Notes under the pieces: generated by a model | What the model was told of the DNA's origin: nothing | The model's input: the letters and a program-made list of their open reading frames with translations, nothing else | Database searches by the model: none | NCBI GenBank assembly: GCA_022494885.1 | Contig: JAGVSM010002394.1 | Span: forward strand, 1 to 64,000 | Origin: Micrasema longulum | Lineage: Eukaryota > Arthropoda > Insecta > Trichoptera > Brachycentridae | Length of the DNA stretch: 64,000 bases | Direction of reading: 5' to 3' | Shown here: piece after piece, positions 42,440 to 52,199 of the stretch | Layout of the letters: every line of letters begins with the position of its first letter | Numbering within the stretch: the stretch's first letter is position 1 | Translations under genes and position numbers: made by a program

Positions 42440-42965
42440 TGTATATATATTTTTTTAAAGTTTTATTCATTTTAACAAATAAGTAACATACATAATTGTA
42501 TTTTTGCTCCCGCAAAGCCGAAGCTTGTCTGCGGGTTACATTACATTTTTTTTTAAATTTATAAGTAAGTACATAGTTTAATAATAATTAAAGAATAAAA
42601 TATATTCATGCACTTAAGTTTCACTTGCTGTTTAATAATTTTTTGACTATTTTTTTTAATGAAATTAAGTTTTTTTCTTCACGATTTTTAGCTGGTAATT
42701 AATTGTACAGTTTTGGTACTACACTACCCATTGTTCTGTCACCATACTAGTTTTTCTGTCGTGGTACCATCAGCTGCTGTGCCGATACTTGTCGGGTCAT
42801 GATCTGGTGGTTTATTTTGGATTTAAAATTGCAATCGAGGAAGTGATCTGTCATTATCTTATATTGACACTGTTTGTTAATTGGCAAAACGTTAACAAAA
42901 ACAAATAATATTTTATTGTTGTCTTTTGCCTCATTCTTTATTTTTACAGGTACGATAATTTTTAA
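42440..42965 (-). pseudogene. LINE family J, C-terminal copy 1
   Basis: Minus-strand peptide: 'PVKIKNEAKDNNKILFVFVN', 'NKQCQYKIMTDHFLDCNFKS', 'NHQIMTRQVSAQQLMVPRQK', then 'DRTMGSVVPKLYN' stop 'LPAKNREEKNLISLKKIVKK', 'LLNSK'. The 'G.....VP.LYN.LP' and final helix fit a LINE C-terminus. The 3' UTR includes 'cccgcagacaagcttcggct'. The t-rich tail is at 42445. It is closely matched at 52800-53345. Confidence 0.7.
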
Positions 42966-43020
42966 AATTAAATAAAAACCAATTCATGTAAAATGAAAAC
43001 GGAGTGTTCTCTGTTTATGA

Positions 43021-43066
43021 TAGTCTCCATCTAACATGGCACAGCCTGTTTTAAGATGGAGATTTT
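43021..43066. repeat. conserved short hairpin repeat
   Basis: Arms TCTCCATCT and AGATGGAGA enclose 'aacatggcacagcctgtttt', with the same inner segment in the repeats at 17986-18224 and 50480-50735 (arms partly mutated there). It looks like the end structure of an unidentified element. Confidence 0.6.
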
Positions 43067-43079
43067 CTATCTTTAGAGC

Positions 43080-43626
43080 ATAAGTAGTCCTATACTAATA
43101 AAGCTATAACATAAAAAACAATAAAAAATATATGTGCTAAGAATACAAGTTACTTAAACATAAATAATATGGTATAATACATAATCAAACAAATATAAAG
43201 CAATTAAATTCATAAAAATATAAATAATATGTATACCAATTATATAAAGTAATATGATCTGAATGTACTTCAATTTCTGGCAAAGGATGACAAAATTAAA
43301 TATAAAATGTAGCAATATTTTCAACGACGCTCTACGAATCCAACCACTTTTTTCCGATTTTTTTATGAAGTCAAAAATGTTGTTTGGTTTTTGTTTTAAA
43401 TCCGAATATTCTAATCTTGAATTTCTTCTATCTTGATGTTGGGTAGGTAGGGACCATAAGGATGGGTCAGGAGAAGGATGGGAAGAAAGGTAATCGGCCA
43501 GGAATAGTATCGATAAATGCTGTTATTTACTTATCAGTGCCTTATATTGAGGGTCATCCGAATCACCCCCATGTATGTACTGCGATTTTGCGTTGTTTTT
43601 GAGTGAATTTTTTGATCTTATTTTTT
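43080..43626. other. no recognisable feature
   Basis: AT-rich 'ataaataatatg'-type low complexity followed by unique-looking DNA. No gene supported. Confidence 0.4.
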
Positions 43627-43860
43627 CTTAAACATTTTACAACAGAGATGAAGAACATTTAAGAAAAGGGAATATAGAAGTCCAGGCATCTAAAGGGCTT
43701 ATTACCTGTCAATGGCTGGTTTAAGTGGCCACTTTACACACTGTGTAACATTCACCATTCTGCCTATATTTGAACATCTATATTCCTTCAATTCTTTCAT
43801 CTGTTGATGTTTGTGAAGTTAAAGAGCTGAAACCTTTATTTATGCGGGTGAGATTCATCT
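43627..43860 (+). mobile_element. R1 subfamily 2, one arm
   Basis: One plus arm from 'acattttacaacagagatga' to 'gcgggtgagattcatct'. It abuts a possible promoter/first-exon region on the right. No flanking duplication visible. Confidence 0.8.
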
Positions 43861-43975
43861 TTTTTACGATTTTTTCGGTGGCTTTCTCCATGTTTTCGCT
43901 TACACTGACAGTAGTCTTGATTTGACTTTGACGTTCGTTTGTGTTGTTATAAAACTTACTGCGCACGCGCACATA
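43861..43975 (-). promoter_or_regulatory. possible promoter with NRF-1-type site and start codon
   Basis: On the minus strand a TGCGCGTGCGCA palindromic word (43960-43971), the exact NRF-1 binding consensus, is followed about 70 nt later by 'gaaaacATGgag' (ATG at 43889-43891). The frame encodes 'MEKATEKIVKKMN' before running into R1 at 43860. It could be the first exon of a host gene or the 5' end of a retroelement. R1 cuts it off from any downstream exon in this window. Confidence 0.3.
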
Positions 43976-44566
43976 TCAGTGTTGACTGTTTAAAAAAATA
44001 AGCATGAAATAACCTGTGAATTGTTATTTAGGTAACAAATATTTTTATGAGTGAGTTCTTTTTTAAATCGGTTATAAATAGTTAAACTGAGTATAGTTAT
44101 TTCTTAATATAAACCTTGTATAAGGAAATCTAATAAGTAAGGCCCAATGACTAATTATTTTGAATATAAATTTTATATTGAAAACAACATGGCGTTTCGT
44201 CAGAGAATTAATTACCTTTTTAAATCGGTTTTACATTGTTTTCTAATGTTGATGAATTGCCGGTCTCTGTTGAGATATATCTATCGTAATTTATGGCGTT
44301 TTCACCCTTATCAGCCCCCCCCCCCCGTCTTTCCTCTGATCTCTGCGTGCGTCAGACCTCAATATGTACGAGTATGGACAGGTATCTTCAAGGGGTATTC
44401 CGACTGAAATTCTACCCCTAAATATTCCAAAGGTGGTCGGAATTTCACTAAAATTGGTTCGTAGTTAACCAATAAATCCGCTTTTCTCCCCCCCGGCATA
44501 ACGGCCCAGAAAACACATGGATTCGGCACGTGTCTCATTATCTACACAATTAAAAAAAAGTAAATT
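43976..44566. other. no supported gene
   Basis: The 86-codon plus frame at 44147-44407 crosses a C run (44316-44325) and text like 'ggtcggaatttcactaaaat', common in dispersed insect repeats. I see no protein family in it. Confidence 0.35.
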
Positions 44567-45262
44567 TTCAACAACGTTTCGAGTATGTCCAAATGCTTGC
44601 AGACATGCTCGATATCCTCCCTAGGGAGTTGCTCATATCTTAATTTGTTGCAACAAAGAAGGAAAACATTTTTGAGAAGGGCATATGGAAGTCCAGGCAA
44701 TTACAGGGCTTATGACCTGTCATTAATAATAATAATAAATTTTTTATTAACCATAATATACAATGTCATTTATACAAAAATAATAAGAATGGTATACATA
44801 GTTAAATGGCAGACTTATTGTCACTAGCCATTTATTACAGTCTAGACAAAACTAAATAAAAATACAACAATGAAAATTAATTTAAAAATAAAAAGTATTA
44901 AAATAAATTTTTAAAAATAGAAAACACACAATTAAAACATTCTACAGGATTATGGTGTATAATGCTTACATTAATTATGTTTAATACATTTTAATTTATT
45001 CTTTTGCACCCCCAAATATTCATTTATATAGCAGAAACATTTATTTACTAGAAACACTTTACAGTTTATTTCCTTTATTTTTTTGAGAGGCTTATGATCA
45101 TTTTTTTCTGCCATGCATACGGGCCTCTGTGTATAAATGATTGAATGAATTTTTATATTACTTTTATTCCTAGTGTTATGAAAATGGCTTTTTTCCTGTG
45201 TACACACTGTGTAACATTCACCTTTATGTCTATGTTCAAACATCCACATTTCTTCGCTCCTA
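44567..45262 (+). mobile_element. R1 copy split by a LINE fragment
   Basis: R1 runs from 'gagtatgtccaaatgcttgc' (44581) to 'cttatgacctgtcat' (44722), is interrupted, and resumes at about 45198 with 'acacactgtgtaacattcac' up to 45262, where a plus-strand LINE K begins. About 23 bp of the R1 core were lost at the break. Confidence 0.75.
44723..45197 (-). pseudogene. LINE tail inserted in R1
   Basis: Minus-strand peptide 'SHFHNTRNKSNIKIHS', then 'KPLKKIKEINCKVFLVNKCF' and 'CYINEYL', the 'H.HNTR ... LP..IK......F...L...L......Y...E+L' closing of a LINE. The left edge 'taataataataataaatttt' is its tail. The open part is about 75 codons; the first ~28 codons of the longer frame belong to R1. Confidence 0.6.
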
Positions 45263-45535
45263 TATACCTCCGTAAAAAAATTCAACGCGCATCAGTTCAT
45301 CGTTTACATCTTCCTCTTTCTTCTCTAACTCATATAGTGTCCATGCGGCTCCACTGTGGAGTCATCTTCCATCCACCATCAAAGATGTTACTACAGTATC
45401 TTGTATCTGTAAATCACGTCTGAAGAAACATCTCCTTTCTCTTCCCTTATGTCTTCTTTCCTCTTTATTCCCTTTTTCCATTGAGTTATTGTATTGATTT
45501 ATGGTAATTTATATACAAATACAGTTAATAAGTTT
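45250..45535 (+). pseudogene. LINE family K, C-terminal fragment
   Basis: Read in the correct frame: 'SSFFSNSYSVHAAPLWSHLP' and 'STIKDVTTVS', then 'CKSRLKKHLLSLPLCLLSSL'. It matches 38640-39310 in the opposite orientation. The other two frames give open but meaningless peptides. A short tail near 45530 ends it. Confidence 0.7.
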
Positions 45536-45539
45536 TTTT

Positions 45540-45985
45540 TTTTGTGATACCGTGTGTGTTGGGTTTGTTCCGACGTTTTGGCTGCCATTGCAGAAGCCAT
45601 CTTTAGGGTAAACTGGGTTTTGTAAAAAATAGTATGTGTACTTGTAGTTTGTACCGTTTCGCAGTCGGCAATAGGCACATTTCTATTAGTTTTTGTAGTA
45701 TTTAGTACTAGAAACCATTTTGAGTTTAATTTAAGCGTCGTCTTTGTTCATGTTGTTTGGGTGTCTGTTTATTTCAATGGCCTTTTTTTATAATTTGTGC
45801 ACTGTAATTACTGGGTTTATTTGAAATTTGAAAAAAATCGGTTCGAAGGCGAAACAATGGCCGTAGTCTATAAAGTGTTCCGCTTTTGCGGATTTGTCAG
45901 GGTGCCCAAGTTTACACGATCTTTTGTGTTCGTCAATCCTTTTCTTTGCTCCACGCCCCGTTTTTCCTTTGTACACTTTATCACA
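45540..45985 (-). pseudogene. Penelope-like element, GIY-YIG endonuclease end
   Basis: The minus frame at 45788-45976 encodes 'MYKGKTGRGAKKRIDEHKR', 'KSAKAEHFIDYGHCFAFEPI'. This is the 'Y.G.T.R....R..EH......SA.AEH....GH' signature of the Penelope GIY-YIG nuclease, beginning at the second half of the Y..G motif. Downstream (45550-45620) the minus strand has 'gcttctgcaatggcagccaa' and 'aacgtcggaacaaacc', the noncoding motif that follows the stop codon in this group. RT is absent. Confidence 0.8.
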
Positions 45986-46003
45986 TCCTTAAATTATAAA
46001 CAT

Positions 46004-46036
46004 AAATATAAGAATTCCCAAGGAATTCTTATATTT
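46004..46036. repeat. 15-bp perfect hairpin
   Basis: Arms 46004-46018 (aaatataagaattcc) and 46022-46036 are exact reverse complements separated by 3 nt. It lies just beyond the 5' side of the Penelope fragment and includes two EcoRI-type GAATTC words. Confidence 0.9.
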
Positions 46037-46049
46037 TGGGTTTAATAAA

Positions 46050-46760
46050 TGTTTTTTTTATTTTACCATATTAACCTTGCCCTTACTGTCCTAAAAACTT
46101 CCGGGCATTACGGTGCTGTGTAGTCACTACACATGCAAAAAATGAGAGATTTCAAATCGTAAAAGTGTAATATTCTTCGGCAATAGCCTAAATTATTTAT
46201 AGTTGAATTAAAAAATGATAATATTTTTAATCTAATTGCTGAAAACATGGGAAAAAAATATTAGTTCATTCTCTCAGTGCGCGCAAAAGAACCGCTTCCA
46301 GCGAAAGCCGAGCAACTACTAACGCATCAAACGAACGTCAGGGAGAAGTACACGAAACTTTGCTGTCCGCGCGTGTGACGCATAAAAATTATCTTTCTCG
46401 CCCCCAAATATACCCGTATTATCGAGAGTGAGACGTAAAGAAGAGTGTGCGATACAATTATATATGAGGATTACTATTTTACTACGAACGCAACATGCGA
46501 CACAACGGTAAACTTTCTGTTGTATTGATATGTATCTCTCCTATGAGCTCCTTCGGGCAGCTTTTCTCGTTTGACAACGAGCAAATTTTCCGTGTATGTG
46601 GGCACTGCCAAGGAGACTTATGTCCTCAGATGCGGTGTGCGGTATGTGGTGGACAAGCTATATTGATATGTATATGATTTCTCCGATTTTTCGTAAAGGG
46701 CTTTTTATGTCCCAATGGGCATGAATTATTTAATAAAAAAAACGTTTTAACCGAAACGTA
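46050..46760. other. unannotated; Cys-rich 60-codon frame at 46495-46677
   Basis: A GC-richer patch (46270-46400) precedes a plus frame starting ATG 46495 whose second half has 'VCGHCQGDLCPQMRCAVCGG', five Cys arranged as C-x2-C-x4-C-x4-C-x2-C. That resembles a small zinc-ribbon, but there is no second copy, no splice or UTR support, and chance is possible. Confidence 0.3.
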
Positions 46761-46769
46761 AATGTATAA

Positions 46770-47512
46770 CATCTTAAAAAAAACATTTCGCTATCCAAGT
46801 GACTTGCTCTTCAAAGAATTCAGAGTACTGAATATTATTCAACAGTATATATTGAGAACGGTAGTGGTTACACACATAAAGAGAGACATTTACCCAAGCG
46901 TCAACCACAACCATAATACAAGATACTCTAATAGGGATCTGATACTAAGTGAAGGGGTCAACACTGTTCTGGCATCGAGACAACACTATTACGTAGGCAA
47001 AAAGGTCCATAACCTTTTGCCAGAATCGTGGAAAGATGGGAGTCTTGTCAAGTTACGGAAGGTGTTGACCTCGCTCTTTCATGACATTGGTCGTAGGGAG
47101 TCAGAGAAGTTGATGCATGCCACGGATTGGAGAACCTTACTGGATGTCAAAAATAAAATATAAAAAAAAATAAGGAATAATGTAAAAAATATATATTTAT
47201 ACATATATAAATTGTCTATGTTTTTATAAATGTATGTACGTGTATGCGCATGGGCGTATGTACGTGTGTGTGTATGTACATGTGTATATATGTGTATATT
47301 TACATATAAATGTGTGTATATATGTGTATGTCTGTATGTATATGAATCAAAATATGTATCCGAATAAGTTTAATTTTGTTTGTCTGTGTTCTATATTAAT
47401 TTGTTAAGTATTATAATATATTAAAATGTAATTGCCTAGCTTGGAACGGGGTATGTACTCTTGTTAGCTGGGCAAAGTGAATATGGAATTGTATTTTGAT
47501 AAAGAGTGTGAA

Positions 47513-47543
<31 letters not shown>

Positions 47544-47545
47544 CG
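46770..47545 (+). pseudogene. LINE family A, intact C-terminal frame and 3' UTR
   Basis: The plus frame to 47163 encodes 'TFRYPSDLLFKEFRVLNIIQ', 'VNHNHNTRYSNRDLILSEG', 'HYYVGKKVHNLLPESWKDGS' and 'LTSLFHDIGRRESEKLMHAT'. This is a LINE C-terminus with the 'HNHNTR' and 'NLLP' landmarks and no stop. The 3' UTR has the TG-rich microsatellite (47225-47345), then 'gcctagcttggaacgggg', ending in an (aaat)n tail at 47512-47540. Truncation at 46770 leaves 120-odd codons. Confidence 0.88.
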
Positions 47546-47640
47546 AAGGAATACCGAAACAAAAATGTTTCTTTGTTATTCTGAACATGTGATTTTCAAA
47601 TAAAAGTTAATAAAAAAATTAAGTTCCGAATGTTGTAGTG
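47546..47640. other. short spacer
   Basis: Flank between LINE A and R1; the last 12 bases before 47653 are the R1 target repeat. Confidence 0.4.
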
Positions 47641-48028
47641 ATTCCTGAGAATTTAAATTTATTGCGACAGAGAGGGAAAATATTATTGAGAAGGGAATAT
47701 GGAAGTCTAGGCATTTACAGGGCTTACGACCTGTAGGCTGGTTTAAGTAGTCACTTTACACACTGTACAACATTCACCATTCTGCCCATGTTTAAATATC
47801 CACATTTGCTCAACTCTTCCATCTGTTGACTTTTGTGAAGTAAAGGAGCTGAAACCTTTATCATACGGGTGACATTTATCCGGCCGAACCAAATCACCTA
47901 CTAGGCAACGCCGGAAAGTGGGTGGCCACTTAAACCAGCCAATGACAGGTCATTAGCCCTGTAAATGCCTAGACTACCATATTCCCTTTTCAATAATGGT
48001 TTCCTTCTCTGTTGCAATAAGTTTTATT

Positions 48029-49298
48029 TATTTATTCATATTTTTCGCTTACAAACTATAATTATTTTATTTTTTATTTTATTTTATTTAGAAAACATAC
48101 AGTCATACAAAATCAATATTAAAAACAACAATTTTTTAACATAAAAAGACCAATTAAGTTTTCATAAATTAAAAAGATATAAACATTAAATGTGACAAAA
48201 AATAAAAAATAAATAAGAATTTTAAGTGAAAAAAGGATAATTGTTGACATTTGCGTTTTCCATGGAGGTAATAAATTAAAATAAATAAAAATACCGAGTG
48301 TACACTCCGAGCCATCCACGCACACACATGAACGCACATATAAAACATACACAAACATATACATTACATGCGGCACATATCTATATAGATTGCATAAACC
48401 ACTCAAGATGCACATTCAGAAACTATCCCAAATAATCGACCCTATGAAGAAATTTTCTGTACAAATGCAACGTGCAGTTTAAAATGTCTACATCAATACT
48501 GAGTCCGTTATAATTTCTACAGGAACGTCTTATGAATGAATTCGAGGTATAATTGTTTTTACAAGTTGGTACATAAAAAAGGGAATTTAATCTAGTATAG
48601 CGAAGAGGACAACGGAAACCAATATTTTGTAAAAGATACGGCGAATCAACCATGTTATTGAGAATTTTGAAAAGAAAAATTAAATCATATCTAAGGCGCC
48701 TTTTGTGTAGTGATTCTATATTAAAATTGATCAAAGATGCGCCGTAATCATTTTCAATGTTACCAAAACGATATTCCAGGCTCCTTATAAATTTCTTTTG
48801 AATGTTTTCAATTTGATTAATATATACATTATATTGAGGGGACCATACTAATGAACCGAATTCGAGTTGACTTCGCACATAAGTATAGTAAAGAAGTTTT
48901 AATGTATTTGGTGATGAGAATGGCTTTGAGATTCGTAAGATAAACCCTAGAAGTCTGTACGCCTTATCTACTATTGTATTTATGTGATCTCTAAATAAAA
49001 GCTTATCATCCATCAGTACACCCAAATCTCTCGCTTTCATTGAACGATTGACAATTTTCCCAGATATTTTGTAGTCAAATAGTATACTTTTTTTCTTTCG
49101 AGTAAATGACATGACAAGATTATTAATTAATAATAAAAATAATGTGACCTCACTGGGGTTTCCCGTGCCGAGGACACTTAACAATTCAGTTTTTTTAAAT
49201 TACATTTGAGAATAAACAAAAAAGACTAACTTAAAAAACAAACATAATTAACAAATATTCAGACAGTTTTAAAAACAAGGTATTTATGTACATCTATA
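48029..49298 (-). mobile_element. LINE family B end inserted in R1
   Basis: The tail 'tatttatttattcat' begins at 48029, and the matching rest ('aataatgtgacctcactggg', then AT-rich UTR) lies at 49124-49298. TTATT flanks it (48024-48028, 49299-49303). It carries no coding part and is itself split by LINE G. Confidence 0.8.
48065..49123 (-). pseudogene. LINE family G inserted in LINE B
   Basis: TAATTA stands at 48059-48064 and 49124-49129, and joining the flanks restores the uninterrupted family B text seen at 4130-4160. The minus frame starts at 'LVMSFTRKKKSILFDYKI', with 'RSMKARDLGVLMDDKLLFRD', 'LKLLYYTYVRSQLEFGSLVW', 'NIQKKFIRSLEYRFGNIEN', 'LLQNIGFRCPLRYTRLNS' and the closing 'HLYRKFLHRVDYLG'. 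It has no stop over about 225 codons. It is the youngest layer here and extends further 5' than its sister at 35333-36277. Confidence 0.92.
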
Positions 49299-49383
49299 TT
49301 ATTATGAACGACTCCCTAGGGAGGAAATCCAGCCAGTCTGCAAGCATTTGGACATACTCAAACATTGTGGAATTCCTGAGAAT

Positions 49384-49626
49384 GTAATTAATTTGTATTT
49401 TACTTTGTGTTATGCGATTCATAAAATTTTCCGTACAGTTAAATTGATTATTTTGTTTGCTTGGAGTGGAAAAGTATCGATTTCCCACTCACCTGTTGTG
49501 TGTTGCCATGGCGTCTCACACCTAACTATTCTAGCATCGTGGGTGCACAAGCAAAACCAGCTAACAATGCCAGCACAATATTTTTTTTGAAATCTTATGT
49601 TAATGTATTTGTAGGATTTAGGTTTT
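49384..49626. other. no recognisable feature
   Basis: Several overlapping short frames on both strands, none with a recognisable family. The right end adjoins an LTR-like block. Confidence 0.35.
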
Positions 49627-49925
49627 GTTGGAGCGCTACCCCAGTTAGAGATTGACAGAGAAGACACGAGGCTGCTGTTTAATGCGTGTTTATTACACGG
49701 CGAATAAGATACAGCACTTGGTTGTGTAGCGCGAGCGTAGCAGCGATGATGGGTTGAAGAGACTGCACTTGAACTACACGCTGGAACTGAGTGACGTCAT
49801 CGAGCTGAACTTGTTAGGCTGACTGACTGGCGTTGCGTCCTATGGTCACTTTATAGACAACGTTCCTTTGTAGTTCATTTCTTCATGGTAGGGAAGATGT
49901 GAATGTACTGCAGAACAATGCTCCC
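49627..49925 (-). mobile_element. LTR-like block (possible solo LTR plus primer site)
   Basis: On the minus strand the order is: TATA-like 'tctataaagtgacc' (about 49850), a GC-richer leader with 'gacgtcactcagttcc', then 'cgtgtaataaacacg' (AATAAA near 49692), ending 'ctgtcaatctctaac' at 49644. It is followed by 'tggggtagcgctccaac', a TGG-starting stretch placed like a tRNA primer-binding site. Promoter, polyadenylation signal and TGG in this order are what an LTR retrotransposon's left end shows. No gag/pol is present; the block is otherwise unmatched in the window. Confidence 0.45.
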
Positions 49926-50257
49926 GGTGTAACTTGCAATACTATAAGAGTAACATTATACGAATGTATTGGATTCAATAGAAAATGATGACATTGCATC
50001 GTCGGCCATTAGTCTACTTCAAGTAAACTAATTTAACACGTGTGAGTCATCGATTATGGACTATGGACTTAGCATATTTAATATAATAAAACAAAGTTTC
50101 CCTGCCCCGGTTATTCGCCCAGTTTTACGCTGCCGTCTTCGAACGTCCGGTATTCAAATTTGATGAATTATTTTAAAAAATGGAAAAGGCGCCGGACACA
50201 GAAAATTTCTTTCTGACACACTTTCTCAAAAATAAAACAAAATCGGCTCAATAATAT
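49926..50257. other. no recognisable feature
   Basis: Unannotated stretch between the LTR-like block and R1. Confidence 0.4.
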
Positions 50258-50449
50258 TTTGAATTTGTTCAAATTTTTGTAGATAAGGACTGGATTCAAC
50301 TCCCTGGGGAGATGTTAATATTAACATATTACACCAGAGATGAAGAACATTTAAGAGAAGGTAATTTGGAAGTCCAGGCATCTACAGGGCTTATGACCTG
50401 TCAATGGCTGGTTTAAGTGGCCACTTTACACACTGTGTAACATTCATAA
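50258..50449 (+). mobile_element. R1 subfamily 2, 5' half
   Basis: Terminal segment 'gttcaaatttttgtagataa' and 'caactccctggggagatgtt', then the arm up to 'actgtgtaacattca', where it joins the repeat shared with 17986. A clean break inside the arm. Confidence 0.8.
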
Positions 50450-50738
50450 GATTTTCTGTTAATGAAGCCAAGTAATTCCATGTGTATGCAAGTATGCGTG
50501 TATATATTAAATAAAATTATCACATAAATATGTATACATATTTAATAGCAGGGAATCTATATAAAACTAGTGAAGAGAAAATAGATACAAGGCGTTCTCT
50601 GGTTAGGATAGTCTCTATCGAAGATGGCTCAGCCTGTTCTAAGATGGAGATTTTTGTGAAGATATTTATTTTTTCATACATGTATTTTGTTTATGGATAT
50701 TTGTGTGCTTGAATGTATGTGTAATTTTTTTTATTTTT
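50450..50738 (+). repeat. dispersed repeat with LINE E stub, copy 2
   Basis: About 97% like 17950-18240 by eye, including about 30 bp of LINE E at its left end. Here it sits between two R1 pieces, showing that the LINE-stub plus repeat moved or was duplicated together. Confidence 0.7.
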
Positions 50739-50741
50739 TTT

Positions 50742-50920
50742 AAAGAACATTTTAGAAGAGATAATATAGAAGTCTAGGTATTCGCAAGGCTTATGACCTA
50801 TCATTGTCTGGTTTAAGTGGCCAATTTACCCACCGTGTAACATTCTTTATTATCTTCTCTAAAATGATCATCTCTGTTGTAATATGTTAATATTAACAGC
50901 TCTTTAGGGAGTTTAGCATA
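50742..50920 (+). mobile_element. R1 subfamily 2, short two-armed piece
   Basis: Plus arm 'gaacattttagaagagataa' to 'accgtgtaacattc', then directly the opposite terminal part 'tcatctctgttgtaatatgt' to 'cagctctttagggagttt'. Most of the second arm is deleted. Confidence 0.75.
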
Positions 50921-51075
50921 GTTATATAAATTTTACTATCCAAATCGGATGTAAAAATGTCCATTTGAAGATTACAAAAAATACGAATTCTACATTTCAA
51001 TAAATAAGAGACCCATATCAAGTCTTTAATGCTATGTCTACTAGTGTGACATCACAGCAACACAAGAGTTAAATG
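50911..51075. repeat. dispersed repeat, copy 2 of 2
   Basis: Matches 478-640 with about 80% similarity by eye ('gtgacatcacagcaacacaa' against 'gtgacatcacagccacacaa'). Class unknown. Confidence 0.55.
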
Positions 51076-51694
51076 CGCTAATTTTTACCGCGCGTAAGAA
51101 AACATTATTTATATACAATTTCCCGTAGGGCTTAACTTCCTAATTAGATCACCGATAGGGTACAATGAAAGCATCAACCCCTTTCCCGAAACTGTTCATA
51201 AAGATTTAAGTCTTTCTTCAGTTTCACATATCAATATCAATTTTTTTTAAACTAATTAAGCGAAAATTTAATATTTCTTTACAATCAAACCGCGGAAATA
51301 ACAAAACAAAGAAACTTTAAAAGCTTCCATTGTACCCCTCACTGCAGTATTGTCAATTTGTGATCAATCAAATGCACGTGGTCAGCACAATCACCTTTTT
51401 CTAATTTCCCAGTATGACAGTGAAGGAATACAGTGTTAGTTCCACATTGAGGCCGCGGCCGCACGCTCCAGATCCCGCCTCGGAAAGAAAGAAGAACGTA
51501 GTAATACAAACAAATCAAACAACGACTCAAAACCCAAATACATAAAGGAAACATTAGAATAATTTGTCCTTTACAACATGCATTCATGCAACAGAAGAAA
51601 AACAATACGTATCTATACCAAATCACAGAGAAACATCAAATTATCAAGGGTAAATTACCATTGCCAAATTACCGACATGGTAATACACCATAGA
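51076..51694. other. no supported gene
   Basis: A 95-codon minus frame (51339-51626) has a hydrophobic Cys-rich start and no family resemblance. The GC-rich spot near 51450-51480 includes 'gaggccgcggccgcacg'. No repeat match seen. Confidence 0.35.
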
Positions 51695-52165
51695 CTAACA
51701 CCATAAATTCTTCAAAATAAGGCAATGAGGAATATACTCAAAAAACAAATATTCTAATGTAGGAAGAATGCACAAAGAAATTGGCTTGCTCACAGTAAAG
51801 CAACAAATTAAATTTAATGTGGCAATTTTTATACATAAAATAATTAAGGGGATGAATAAAATAAAAACAATAATTAAATTTAACAAACAATGTCATACAT
51901 ATGAAACAAGGGGTAAAAAAAAGATAAGATTACCAATGAGGAAAAAAACAGATTCTCAAAACTCGTTGCACAAGGGATTAAAGCTGTAGTAATGAGTTAC
52001 CTGAAGAAATAAAGGAAATAGAAAAAAATGAAATATTTAAAATTAATTTGAAAAAATATGTTATTGAGAAATTTTGATAAAAAATTGTAATATTATTAAA
52101 AGTTTATATTAGTTCTTAATATGTTATGAACTAACTTAATACAGCATAAATAATAAACAGACTTA
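51695..52165 (+). pseudogene. LINE family F, C-terminal copy
   Basis: Begins at 'ILQNKAMRNILKKQI', then a stop and the frame 'MHKEIGLLTVKQQIKFNVAI', 'IHKIIKGMNKIKTIIKFNKQ', 'CHTYETRGKKKIRLPMRKKT', 'SQNSLHKGLKL' with a stop, then 'NELPEEIKEIEKNEIFK'. The 3' UTR ends 'aactaacttaatacagcata' and 'ataataaac'. Sister copy at 63480-63990. Confidence 0.82.
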
Positions 52166-52167
52166 TT

Positions 52168-52199
52168 AGCTTAGAGTATATATGTATATACTCTAAGCT
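52168..52199. repeat. 15-bp perfect palindromic hairpin
   Basis: Arms 52168-52182 (agcttagagtatata) and 52185-52199 are exact reverse complements around TG. It sits within a few bases of the 3' end of LINE F. A second smaller hairpin (atcgcac / gtgcgat) follows at about 52210-52229. Confidence 0.9.

Larger units (their letters stand above)
47653..49371 (-). mobile_element. R1, complete but interrupted copy with 12-bp flanks
   Basis: ATTCCTGAGAAT occurs at 47641-47652 and 49372-49383. R1 sequence covers 47653-48028 (both arms and short loop) and 49304-49371 (terminal segment 'gactccctagggaggaaatc' to 'ctcaaacattgtgg'). The 1270 bp between is LINE B with LINE G inside it. Removal of the insert gives a 444-bp R1. 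Confidence 0.9.

Noticed and set aside
44147..44407. 86-codon plus frame as a host gene
   Set aside because: Crosses a 10-C run and dispersed-repeat text; no family resemblance or conserved start.
46740..47570. Target duplication 'accgaaac' around LINE A
   Set aside because: The 8-bp word occurs on both sides, but its position relative to the tail leaves unexplained extra bases, so it may be chance.
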